From the NCBI RefSeq assembly GCF_030409055.1, contig NZ_CP116619.1:1583628-1647627 (forward strand): 64,000 nucleotides of DNA, in the 5' to 3' direction. The notes under the pieces were generated by a model. That model was not told the origin of the DNA. It was given only the letters and a program-made list of their open reading frames with translations, and did no database searches. This document shows positions 52,999 to 61,065 of the stretch, piece after piece. The translations under genes were made by a program, and so were the position numbers. The first letter of the stretch is position 1. Every line of letters starts with the position of its first letter. The stretch is from Trichocoleus desertorum NBK24 (GTDB taxonomy: Bacteria; Cyanobacteriota; Cyanobacteriia; FACHB-46).

Positions 52999-53796
52999 TT
53001 ACAACCCTTCTAGAACTGCGCTACCTGTGCCACGAAACAACAGCCACGACAGGAAAAAGTTAGAGATAAATATAGCCAATAGCGCCGTCACGACAGCAGT
53101 CGTCGTAGATTGGCCGACTCCTTTAGCACCACCTGTGGTCGTTAGTCCCCAACTCGTACCAATGACTGCAATCAGGGCTCCAAACACAACTGACTTAATC
53201 ACCGCACTCAACAAATCTCCTACATCTAGGAAATTACGGGCCGAGTTCAGAAAGGTGGATTGTGAGAGATCATATAGATTCGTCGCAATCAATAACCCGC
53301 CTGCCATGCCTGTCACAAAAGACATAATGGTCAAAATTGGCAGCATCAAACAGCAGGCAATCACTCGCGGAATGACTAAATAATCGATGGGGTCAGTCTT
53401 GAGGACGTAAAGCGCGTCGATCTGCTCAGTGACTTGCATCGTGCCAATTTCTGCGGCAAAGGCAGACCCAACCCGCCCTGCTAATACCACCGCAGTCAAG
53501 ACAGGGGCAAGTTCGCGAGCTAGAGATAAGGCCAAGACGCCTCCCACCGCATTCGTTGCGCCAAAGGTAATAAACTCGCGCGCTACCTGAATTGTGAACA
53601 CCATCCCGACAAAAGCAGCGGTCACGAGAGCAATCATCAATGACTCTGGACCCGCCACTGCCATTTGATCGAAGGTGTTGCGGCGGTGAATTTTACCTGC
53701 TAGGAGATGGATCAGCACTTGTCCACCTAACAGAATCGCTGCCAGCAATCGCTGACTCCATAAACCAAGACTGGAACCGGGTGTCGTTTCGCTCAA
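52999..53796 (-). CDS. MlaE/TGD1-like ABC transporter permease
   Basis: 265 residues. Characteristic sequence of the MlaE/TGD1 family: VTAAFVGMVFTIQVAREFIT, LSLARELAPVLTAVVLAGRV, GSAFAAEIGTMQVTEQIDAL, PRVIACCLMLPILTI and the C-terminal GLTTTGGAKGVGQSTTTAVV. Five to six membrane helices. The permease moves glycerolipids across the inner membrane with an MlaF-type ATPase and an MCE (MlaD-type) substrate-binding protein; neither is next to it here. The only start in frame is TTG 53796 without a clear ribosome site, so the true N terminus is uncertain by a few residues. Directly upstream of DUF3119. Confidence 0.93.
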   Translation of the reverse strand: MSETTPGSSLGLWSQRLLAAILLGGQVLIHLLAGKIHRRNTFDQMAVAGPESLMIALVTAAFVGMVFTIQVAREFITFGATNAVGGVLALSLARELAPVLTAVVLAGRVGSAFAAEIGTMQVTEQIDALYVLKTDPIDYLVIPRVIACCLMLPILTIMSFVTGMAGGLLIATNLYDLSQSTFLNSARNFLDVGDLLSAVIKSVVFGALIAVIGTSWGLTTTGGAKGVGQSTTTAVVTALLAIFISNFFLSWLLFRGTGSAVLEGL

Positions 53797-54126
53797 AGGG
53801 AAGAGGTAACAGGCAACAACCTTATCCAGAATAAGCGGAGAACGCCGATTCGGATAGAGACTGCTTCAAGTGCTACAGCCGAAGTTGCCTTTCCAGTGGT
53901 AAAAGTCCTTTAGTTTTAGTAAATAATTGTTAAATTCCTCAGCGATCGCCACCCTCGAAATGAATCAAAACAGCGAAATTAGCCACAGATCTTCAAGAAG
54001 CTTTTTAATGTAAATTTAAGATTTTTGAAATCTGCCTTTGAGTCAGGCGATCGCGACTATTGTAGAAACCAGTCAGTATGCTTACCCCATACTCATTGTC
54101 AGTTCAACCGGAGTAACCTTCTCTGC
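53797..54126. other. Intergenic region upstream of MlaE and a small membrane protein
   Basis: 330 bp between divergent genes with two HIP1-type sites (near 53942 and 54049) and an AT-rich stretch at 53920-54020. No gene or clear hairpin seen. Confidence 0.4.
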
Positions 54127-54420
54127 ATGAGTACTTTGCCTCCCTTTCTCCGTTCACTGCTTCTGACAAGCATCTTGAGCTTTACAGCGCCTTTGATTTT
54201 GGTAGGGGCAATTTTAGTCAGCTTTTCTCTACTAGGCTATGTTCCCTTGGTAGGGTCGCTTGGTGAAACTGGAGTGAAGCAAGTTTTACAGTTTCTTGCG
54301 ACCTTTGGCAGTGGACATCCGTTTCAAGGGCTAGTAATTATCGGCTTTGCTTGTGGCTTGGTCGGCGGTTTGTTCGACACTTTCAATTTTTACCGCTACC
54401 AAAACTTGCGCAATCACTAA
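54127..54420 (+). CDS. Small membrane protein of unknown function
   Basis: 97 residues from ATG 54127. Two hydrophobic helices (LTSILSFTAPLILVGAILVS and GLVIIGFACGLVGGLFDTF) separated by a short loop with GYVPLVGSLGETG, ending in a basic tail. The 34-residue extension from an earlier in-frame ATG (54025) is Cys/Asn/Arg-rich and unlike a protein N terminus, so it is excluded. No recognised family. Confidence 0.6.
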   Translation: MSTLPPFLRSLLLTSILSFTAPLILVGAILVSFSLLGYVPLVGSLGETGVKQVLQFLATFGSGHPFQGLVIIGFACGLVGGLFDTFNFYRYQNLRNH

Positions 54421-54736
54421 GCCTGGTCATCGCCGCTCAGTCATCGCTGCCCAACAGAAAGCCCAACCATAGGGCTGGGCGGGACGTCACGCAAACTTAA
54501 TTGCTATTTCTAGCTTCCCTTGATCTCAACGAAATTGTGAAGTTCACCGCTGTAAGTTATTAAATCTTTTCGGAGCCATCTTCGCCGCTACTTTGCAGCA
54601 GAAAACTTAGATTTTGTCGCAGGAAGCTTAGATTTTGCCGCAGGAAACTGAGATTTGAATTGCTAAGAGGATTGCTAAGAGAGGAGGGGCTGCGGAAACG
54701 AGCGGGATAGCTGAGCAGTCTCTATCCTGGAGATCA
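54421..54736. other. Intergenic region upstream of the M16 pair
   Basis: 316 bp without a gene. It contains a GC-rich hairpin near 54465-54485 (AGCCC/GGGCT, no T-run) and the tandem repeats listed separately. The M16 gene promoter probably lies here. Confidence 0.45.
54599..54682 (+). repeat. Two adjacent short tandem repeats
   Basis: Three 21-bp units (54599-54619, 54620-54640, 54641-54661; consensus starts CAGGAA and contains CTTAGATTTTG) degrade progressively, then two 12-bp units ATTGCTAAGAGG/ATTGCTAAGAGA at 54659-54670 and 54671-54682. They end 55 bp before the M16 gene start. Confidence 0.75.
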
Positions 54737-56389
54737 GTGCTGTTTGCTTCAAAGTTCATGATTCAGTTCCATCAAATTCTTCGAGTTTTTAGGTTGCTCG
54801 TAAAACCACAGGCGATCGCAGGCTTAAGACTGCAAAAGTGGCCCCAAGCGATCGCGATCGGTTTGGCAATATTGTTAAGCTGGACCACGCTACCCAGCGG
54901 AGTCTTAGCTGCTACGCCTCAAGCGCCCCCAGCAAAGGCTAAAGCGCCTGCTGCTCCTTCCATTCAGCCCTACCTAGACCGAGTTATGGATCGGGTGACT
55001 GAATTCCGTCTCGACAATGGCTTAAAGTTTATTGTGCTAGAGCGGCATCAAGCTCCGGTAGTCTCCTTTCTTACCTACGCCGATGTGGGGGGAGCCGATG
55101 AACCCGAAGGCCAAACTGGAGTGGCTCATTTTCTGGAGCACTTAGCCTTTAAAGGCACTCGGCGGATCGGCACGAAGAACTACCGAGCGGAAAAAGTCGT
55201 CCTCGATCGCTTAGACACTTTAGCCAAGCAAATCGTCATAACAGAAGCCGCAGGCAACTCAGCTCAAGTGGCTCAGCTCAAGCAAGCGTTTGAGAAAGCG
55301 GAGGCAGAAGCAGTCAGCTATATTCAACAAAACGAATATGGTCGGATTGTTGAGCAAGCGGGAGGCGTTGGCCTCAATGCCACCACTTCTTCCGATGCCA
55401 CTCGCTATTTCTACAGTTTCCCTTCTAACAAGCTGGAGCTGTGGATGTCCCTGGAGTCCGAGCGCTTTCTAGAGCCTGTGTTTCGCGAGTTCTACAAAGA
55501 AAAAGATGTGATTTTGGAAGAGCGGCGGATGCGGGTGGACAACTCTCCGATCGGCCAAATGATCGAGACTTTTCTAGATGCCGCCTACGACAAGCACCCC
55601 TATCGTCGGCCTGTGATTGGTTATCCAGAAGATCTAAAAAACCTCACACGTCAAGATATTGCTGATTTTTTTGACACTTACTATGTCCCCAACAACCTGA
55701 GCATTGCGGTGGTGGGAGATGTCAATCCGCAGGAAGTCAAACGCTTAGCCCAAACTTATTTTGGTCGCTACAAAGCTGGTTCGGTTCCACCCAAGCTAGC
55801 AGTAGTGGAGCCACCCCAAACCAAAACCAAAGAAGTGACGGTACGGCTACCGACGCAGCCTTGGTATTTAGAGGGCTATCATCAACCTGCGATGAACCAT
55901 CCCGATCATGTGGTGTATCAGATGATCGGCAGCATTCTGAGCGACGGTCGGACTTCGCGGCTGTATAAGTCATTGGTAGAAAAACAGCAAATTGCTCTCT
56001 CAGCTCAAGGCTTTAGTGGTTTTCCTGGGGATAAATATCCCAGCATCATGCTGTTCTACGCCCTCACCGCCCCCAACCATACCGTCGATGAAGTGGCAAC
56101 AAGTTTGCGCTCCGAAATTGAACGACTAAAAACAGAGCCCGTGTCTGCGGAAGAACTCGATCGCGTTAAAACTCAATCTCGTGCTGGCTTATTGCGATCG
56201 CTCAGCTCTAACTCAGGCATGGCTAGTTTGCTGTTGGAGTACGAAGCCAAAACAGGCAGTTGGCGAAATTTATTCAAGGAATTGGATGCGATCGCCGCAG
56301 TCACTCCTGCCGATATTCAGCGGGTAGCGCGAGAAACCTTCCGGCCAGAAAATCGCACCATTGGGCGGCTACTTCCTCAAGCTTCATAG
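54737..56389 (+). CDS. Secreted/periplasmic M16 zinc peptidase, active subunit
   Basis: 550 residues. An N-terminal hydrophobic segment (IAIGLAILLSWTTLPSGVLA, about 39-58) acts as signal or anchor. The zinc motif HFLEH is at about 131-135, with the third ligand Glu in VILEERRMRVD. Between them is a charged helical insertion of about 50 residues (LKQAFEKAEAEAVSYIQQNE) not present in the 18376 peptidase. I start at GTG 54737 because GGAG lies 4 nt upstream; ATG 54758 is an alternative. The downstream gene encodes a zinc-motif-less M16 partner, so the two are expected to form a heterodimer, as in mitochondrial processing peptidase. Confidence 0.92.
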   Translation: MLFASKFMIQFHQILRVFRLLVKPQAIAGLRLQKWPQAIAIGLAILLSWTTLPSGVLAATPQAPPAKAKAPAAPSIQPYLDRVMDRVTEFRLDNGLKFIVLERHQAPVVSFLTYADVGGADEPEGQTGVAHFLEHLAFKGTRRIGTKNYRAEKVVLDRLDTLAKQIVITEAAGNSAQVAQLKQAFEKAEAEAVSYIQQNEYGRIVEQAGGVGLNATTSSDATRYFYSFPSNKLELWMSLESERFLEPVFREFYKEKDVILEERRMRVDNSPIGQMIETFLDAAYDKHPYRRPVIGYPEDLKNLTRQDIADFFDTYYVPNNLSIAVVGDVNPQEVKRLAQTYFGRYKAGSVPPKLAVVEPPQTKTKEVTVRLPTQPWYLEGYHQPAMNHPDHVVYQMIGSILSDGRTSRLYKSLVEKQQIALSAQGFSGFPGDKYPSIMLFYALTAPNHTVDEVATSLRSEIERLKTEPVSAEELDRVKTQSRAGLLRSLSSNSGMASLLLEYEAKTGSWRNLFKELDAIAAVTPADIQRVARETFRPENRTIGRLLPQAS

Positions 56390-56449
56390 CTACTCTATGG
56401 CCCTTTTTATCTCACTGTTCATTACTATGCATAGCCACAGGAGGCTCGA

Positions 56450-57964
56450 TTGATCGTGCGGCAGTTTCCATTGCCCAAGGCAAAGCTGGGCAGAAAATTA
56501 GTGCGTCGTTTGTCGGTGGGGTTCGCTGTCCTAGCGTTACTGATTTTGGCTTTGCGGCCTGCTCCTGCATCAGCTCTCACTCCCAAGCATTATACTGAGC
56601 TGACTTTTCCACCCTTACCAGAAGTTCAAATTCCCAAGTACAACCGCTTTCAGCTCAAAAACGGCATGATTGTGTACTTGATGGAAGACCATGAGTTACC
56701 CCTGGTGAGTGGCACTGCTCTGATTCGTACAGGCGATCGCTTAGAGCCTGGTGATCAAGTCGGTTTAGCAGGATTGACCGGAACTGTGTTGCGGATGGGG
56801 GGGACTCAGCAACGCTCTGCCGATGAACTCAACCAACTATTAGAGCAGCGGGCTGCTTCCGTAGAAACCAGTATAGGGAGTGCCTCTGGTAGCGCTAGCT
56901 TTAATGCCTTAACAGAAGACTTAGGAGACGTGTTTGGCTTGTTTGCGGAGGTGATTCGCCAACCCGCCTTTGCTCCAGAAAAGCTAGACCTAGCTAAAAC
57001 TCAAACCACAGGCGGCATCGCTCGCCGCAATGACAGCCCAGATGATATTGCAGGACGCGAGTTTAGGCAGCTACTTTATGGAGAAAACAGTCCCTACGCC
57101 CGCATTGTAGAGTACGCCACTCTCGACAATATTTCACGGGATGATGTGGTCAAGTTTTACCAAACCTATTTCCACCCCAACCACATGATTTTGGGGATTG
57201 TGGGAGACTTCGACAGTCAGAAAATGCGATCGCTGATTCAAGCGAAGTTTGGTGACTGGCAACCCACTAAGCCCATCTCGCCTGCCTTACCAACCGTCAC
57301 GCAAGCGAATCAGAGCGGGGTCTTCCTAGTCGATCAACCCCAATTGACACAAAGTTACGTCCAAGTGGGTCATTTGGGCGGTCAATTCAATAACCCCGAC
57401 TACCCAGCCCTCACCGTGATGGATGGAGTGCTCAACGGCTTTGGCGGACGCTTGTTCAACCAAGTGCGATCGCGTCAAGGCTTAGCTTATTCGGTATATT
57501 CGGCTTGGAGTGCGCGGCACGATTATCCTGGTGTGTTTATCGCCGGGGGCCAAACGCGATCGGATGCGACTGTCCCCTTTATTCGCTCTGTATTCGCGGA
57601 GATCGAACGCATTCGCACCACCCCAATATCATCGGCAGAGCTGGCTTATGCCAAAGACTCGGTGCTGAACTCTTTTGTGTTCAACTTCGAAGACCCAGAG
57701 CAAACCCTGGGGCGGCTGATGCGCTATGAATACTACGGCTACCCAGCCGACTTCATCTTTCGCTATCAGCGAGGCGTGGAAGCAGCCACCGTTGCAGATG
57801 TACAGCAAGTGGCCCAGAAGTATCTCAAACCAGAGAATATTGTGACCTTGGTCGTGGGCAACGCCAAAGCGATCGACCCACCTCTGACCAGTCTAAGCCC
57901 CAAGATCAAAGTCACTCCTGTAGACATCACCATTCCAGAACCCCAAGCTCCAAGCCGCACCTAA
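56450..57964 (+). CDS. M16 family protein lacking the zinc motif (regulatory partner)
   Basis: 504 residues with a signal-like helix (VGFAVLALLILALRPAPASA, about 23-42). Sequence follows the M16 fold (FQLKNGMIVYLMEDHELPLV, FYQTYFHPNHMILGIVGDF, GGRLFNQVRSRQGLAYSVYS), but the position of HxxEH reads GLAGLTGTVLRMGG (about 105-118), so no zinc site. Such subunits bind peptide and support the active partner. The TTG start at 56450 is set by AGGAGG 5 nt upstream. It follows the active M16 gene after 60 bp. The R/Y motif region near the C terminus (RSRQGLAYSVYSAW) is kept. Confidence 0.92.
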   Translation: MIVRQFPLPKAKLGRKLVRRLSVGFAVLALLILALRPAPASALTPKHYTELTFPPLPEVQIPKYNRFQLKNGMIVYLMEDHELPLVSGTALIRTGDRLEPGDQVGLAGLTGTVLRMGGTQQRSADELNQLLEQRAASVETSIGSASGSASFNALTEDLGDVFGLFAEVIRQPAFAPEKLDLAKTQTTGGIARRNDSPDDIAGREFRQLLYGENSPYARIVEYATLDNISRDDVVKFYQTYFHPNHMILGIVGDFDSQKMRSLIQAKFGDWQPTKPISPALPTVTQANQSGVFLVDQPQLTQSYVQVGHLGGQFNNPDYPALTVMDGVLNGFGGRLFNQVRSRQGLAYSVYSAWSARHDYPGVFIAGGQTRSDATVPFIRSVFAEIERIRTTPISSAELAYAKDSVLNSFVFNFEDPEQTLGRLMRYEYYGYPADFIFRYQRGVEAATVADVQQVAQKYLKPENIVTLVVGNAKAIDPPLTSLSPKIKVTPVDITIPEPQAPSRT

Positions 57965-58169
57965 ATAAAGTGATCGGTAGGGGCATTGGTAGGAGTAAAG
58001 CATTCAGCAGTTGAACTAGAAGCAAAGACCATCAAACTCAATCTGAATGCTTTACCCAGTGCATTGAATTTTTTACCCTTGACTTCCGAACCAGCAGCAA
58101 AATTTGTTGTAGGTAAAACCTGGCTGGGAAAAATAAGACAAATCTTTCCGAAAGGGGGCAGTCGCCAGG

Positions 58170-58916
58170 ATGTTTACGCAGATATTAGGGCCAGTCGGTC
58201 TGTTCACAACTGCTTTCTGGGTTTGGATGATTTACGACTGCGTCCAGTACGAGCGCGATCGCCAAACTTGGCTCTGGCTCTTGATCTTCCTAAACTTCCC
58301 TGGCGCTTTCGTCTACTTTATTGCTCGCTGGCTACCCCGTGCTTCATTTCCTCTACCCAGCTTCTTAAACCGTTGGACTCGTAAAGATCAACTGTGGCAA
58401 GCTGAAGCCGCTGCCATGAATATCGGCAAAGCTCACCAGTTCGTCACCCTAGGCAACATCCGCTGTGAAATGGGCGATTTTGACAAAGCCGCCCAAGCCT
58501 ACGAGCAAGCGATCGCGTAGGAGCCAAACAACCCTCAAGCCCTCTGGGGAGCAGCATCTTTAGCCATCTGCAACAAAGACTTTGCAGTTGCCAAAGACTA
58601 TCTGGAGAAACTCATTCAGGTTGATCCAGAACATAAGTATGGAGATGCTTCTCTAGCTTACGGACGAGTTCTGTTTGAACTGGCAGAACATGAACTAGCC
58701 CAAAGCCACTTAGAATCACACCTGCGAAACTGGGGTACACCGGAAGCTTACGTCCTGATGGCTAAAATCCTACAAAAGCAGGGAAATATTCCAGCAGCAC
58801 GGGAGTACTTGGAAAAACTGATCATGAAAGTGCGAGGAGCACCGCCTTACCACTACCGCAAAAATCGCCACTTTGTCGGGCAAGCGGAAAAGATGCTTCG
58901 CACCTTGGGACGCTAA
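58170..58916 (+). pseudogene. TPR membrane-protein gene interrupted by an in-frame amber codon
   Basis: Reading from ATG 58170: two hydrophobic helices (GPVGLFTTAFWVWMIYDCV, TWLWLLIFLNFPGAFVYFI), then TPR sequence (HQFVTLGNIRCEMGDFDKAA). TAG stands at 58518-58520, right after a HIP1 octamer (GCGATCGCG-TAG). The same frame continues with EPNNPQALWGAASLAICN and two more TPR-like units to a TAA at 58914-58916. No other stop occurs in the 249 codons. A Lys or Gln codon is one base away from TAG and would fit the repeat (AIA-K/Q-EPNNPQA). If real, only a 116-residue product with one TPR is made. Role: probably a membrane-anchored TPR scaffold. Confidence 0.75.
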
Positions 58917-58947
58917 GGTGAGACGACTGGATCTGCTCACCTAAACC

Positions 58948-60063
58948 CTAGCCACGACAAGGCTTGCCGCTGGGTGTGGCATCTGGATAAAAGGTGACAA
59001 TAGCGTTGCGATCTTTCACAAACACTGCTTGGTAAGACTTGCCCGTGGGTTGATCTCGAACCGGATATAAGCAAGCGCCTTGAGCGTTGCCTTGGGCTTT
59101 CAGTGCTTTCGTCGCATCCAACAACATCTCTTGAGCATTGGTGATCAGAGGGTAGCCTTTGAGGGTATCAGTCCAGGTTTGGTTGCCTCGCTTGATGACC
59201 ACTCCCAAGGTATAAAGCACTCCAGGCTCTACTTCTTCACGGTTGAGATTGTTAGCTAAGCGGCCCCCCATCTTCTCATTTTGCAACTGTAGATAGCGAC
59301 CGACAAAGTGCAACCCACCAATTTTCTGAGGGCCTTCTAGCTCACCGCAAAAGATATGTTCAAACCCACCCCGATCTGACCAGGCTGCTGTGAGATCAGC
59401 GAGAAATTCTGCTTGCGTCTTCCGCCCTGGCAAGAGTTCACCCCCCACAGCAGATTGAATTTGGCGCAGAACCTCAGGATGATTTGCCATTAGCTGTTTG
59501 AAATCGCTCGCATTGACTGTGCTGCCAATGGGGCCGCAAGTTTGCAACACGGCTAGGTCAAATGCGGTCAAGCTGGGAGTAGGTGGCGTAATATCGACTG
59601 GGCGACCTGCGGGAAAACGATGCACTTCCAGGTTGTTGGCTTGATCAAAGAATGGAAGCAACGTGGTACTGCTAGGAGTTGCGGGGCGAGTTCTGGCTTC
59701 ACTGGCATTGCCATTTGTAGGACTACTGTTTGCAGGAGAGCCTGCCTGGAACGTACCGCAGTTGACACTAACCCAACGACGCTCAGGGGTAGCATTGGGA
59801 ACTTTGATTAAGGCAAATCGCCGCTCGGCGCTATTAAACCCAATCACTTCGTAGCGCTGATTCTTCGTCACTCGGATATTGCCAGGATTAGGCCCATTGA
59901 TGGCTCGTGTAGCTGGACAAGTCTGAGTAACAGTGAGAGTTCCGGGTTGCAGCAATTGAGCTTGGGCTGGAGCGATCGCCGGATGACTGAGCACCAAACC
60001 AAACAGAACCGATCCGAGAGCCAGACTAGCGGTAGAGGAAAGCCAACGGGTACGTTGTTTCAT
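58948..60063 (-). CDS. Secreted protein with EndoU-like C-terminal domain
   Basis: 371 residues. Signal peptide (SLALGSVLFGLVLSHPAIAP, cleavage near AQAQ, about 36). An N-terminal SH3-like domain (about 40-105; KNQRYEVIGFNSAERRFALI, RWVSVNCG), a Ser/Thr/Pro linker (about 108-135), then a C-terminal domain (about 165-371) with GGFEHIFCGE (H236), GGLHFVGRYLQ (H252) and SYQAVFVKDRNAIVTFYP (K350). That His-His-Lys order and the GFEH/GxH motifs fit EndoU endoribonucleases, which cut single-stranded RNA. Secreted cyanobacterial EndoU proteins are poorly studied; no immunity gene is evident next to it. Assignment by motif, moderate. Confidence 0.7.
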   Translation of the reverse strand: MKQRTRWLSSTASLALGSVLFGLVLSHPAIAPAQAQLLQPGTLTVTQTCPATRAINGPNPGNIRVTKNQRYEVIGFNSAERRFALIKVPNATPERRWVSVNCGTFQAGSPANSSPTNGNASEARTRPATPSSTTLLPFFDQANNLEVHRFPAGRPVDITPPTPSLTAFDLAVLQTCGPIGSTVNASDFKQLMANHPEVLRQIQSAVGGELLPGRKTQAEFLADLTAAWSDRGGFEHIFCGELEGPQKIGGLHFVGRYLQLQNEKMGGRLANNLNREEVEPGVLYTLGVVIKRGNQTWTDTLKGYPLITNAQEMLLDATKALKAQGNAQGACLYPVRDQPTGKSYQAVFVKDRNAIVTFYPDATPSGKPCRG

Positions 60064-60382
60064 AAACTTTAAAGGGCCATTAGAAGCAAGCAGAAGAATT
60101 TTGCCCGCAATTCTCCCTCCACTTGCGAATTGCTGTTGGGAGCATTATCGAGCCAACCTTCCGGAAGCATAACCAAACTAGCTCAAAAATTGGCTGGGTC
60201 AACTCATTCCCTTGGATGAAGCGATAGAGTGAGGTGCGATCGCTATCCTGGGTCTAGAGTAGAAAAAGTTAGGTAATTCCTTCTCTAGAAGATTCAATCT
60301 TTACTGAACATTCAAAAACTTGCTAACTTAGGGATATCAGGAAATTACTCAACCTCACCTAACGCTGGTTCATGCCTAACGC
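60064..60382. other. Intergenic region between EndoU-like and MarR/GbsR genes
   Basis: 319 bp between divergent genes with no ORF of note and no clear hairpin. It must hold both promoters. Confidence 0.4.
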
Positions 60383-60853
60383 TTGCCCGTGAAAGAACAA
60401 CGCCAGTTTGAAGAGAAGCACTTTATTGAAGAAAGCGGCATCCTATTCGAGATGGTGGGGTTACCACGGATGGCAGGGCGTATCTTCGGTTGGCTCCTGA
60501 TCTCAGACCCACCGCACCAATCTCCGGGTGAATTAGCTGAGGTGTTACAAGCCAGCAAAGGCTCAATCAGCACGATTACTCGTTTATTGATGCAAATCGG
60601 CTTAATCGAACGGATCAGTTTGCCAGGTCAGCGGCGCGACTACTTCCGCATTAAACCAGATGCTTGGTCACAACTCACTAGGCAACGAGTGGCTCAAATG
60701 ACTGCCTTTCGCCAACTAGCAGAGCGGGGTCTGCAACTGATGGCAGGGCAAGAGATAGAACTCCAGCAACGCCTCGAAGAAATGCGAGATATGCACGCCT
60801 TCTGCGAGCAAGAACTACCGAAGATGCTGGAACGCTGGGAAACGATGCACTGA
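60383..60853 (+). CDS. MarR/GbsR family transcriptional regulator
   Basis: 156 residues. Winged helix in the order SGILFEMVGLPRMAGRIFGW, SPGELAEVLQASKGSISTIT (recognition helix), LLMQIGLIERISLPGQRRDY (wing), then a C-terminal dimerisation helix pair (about 105-156). The GLPRMAGRIFGWLL block is the GbsR signature. GbsR/MarR members repress efflux or osmolyte genes and respond to small ligands. It is followed, after 212 bp, by an RND/MacA-type adaptor gene on the same strand, a plausible target. Start TTG 60383 or GTG 60389; neither has a strong ribosome site. Confidence 0.87.
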   Translation: MPVKEQRQFEEKHFIEESGILFEMVGLPRMAGRIFGWLLISDPPHQSPGELAEVLQASKGSISTITRLLMQIGLIERISLPGQRRDYFRIKPDAWSQLTRQRVAQMTAFRQLAERGLQLMAGQEIELQQRLEEMRDMHAFCEQELPKMLERWETMH

Positions 60854-61065
60854 AACCCAACCTGCTCAGCCAGATGCCCAACCCTGAGCCTGCGGATTTA
60901 CTCCCTTCAGTGGCCCTTAAGTGGGATGAAGTGAAGATCCCCTCAATGCCAGACTAGAACATGTCACACTTCGTCATATTTCGCTTTGTCATCTTCGCTA
61001 TCTCTGCGTTGGGCACGGCACTACATCTGTATTCATTTTGAGCGGCAGAATCTTAGGAGCACTTC

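Noticed and set aside
54460-54490. GC-rich hairpin AGCCC/GGGCT after the small membrane protein gene
   Set aside because: No T-run follows and the stem is only 5 bp. It may be incidental.
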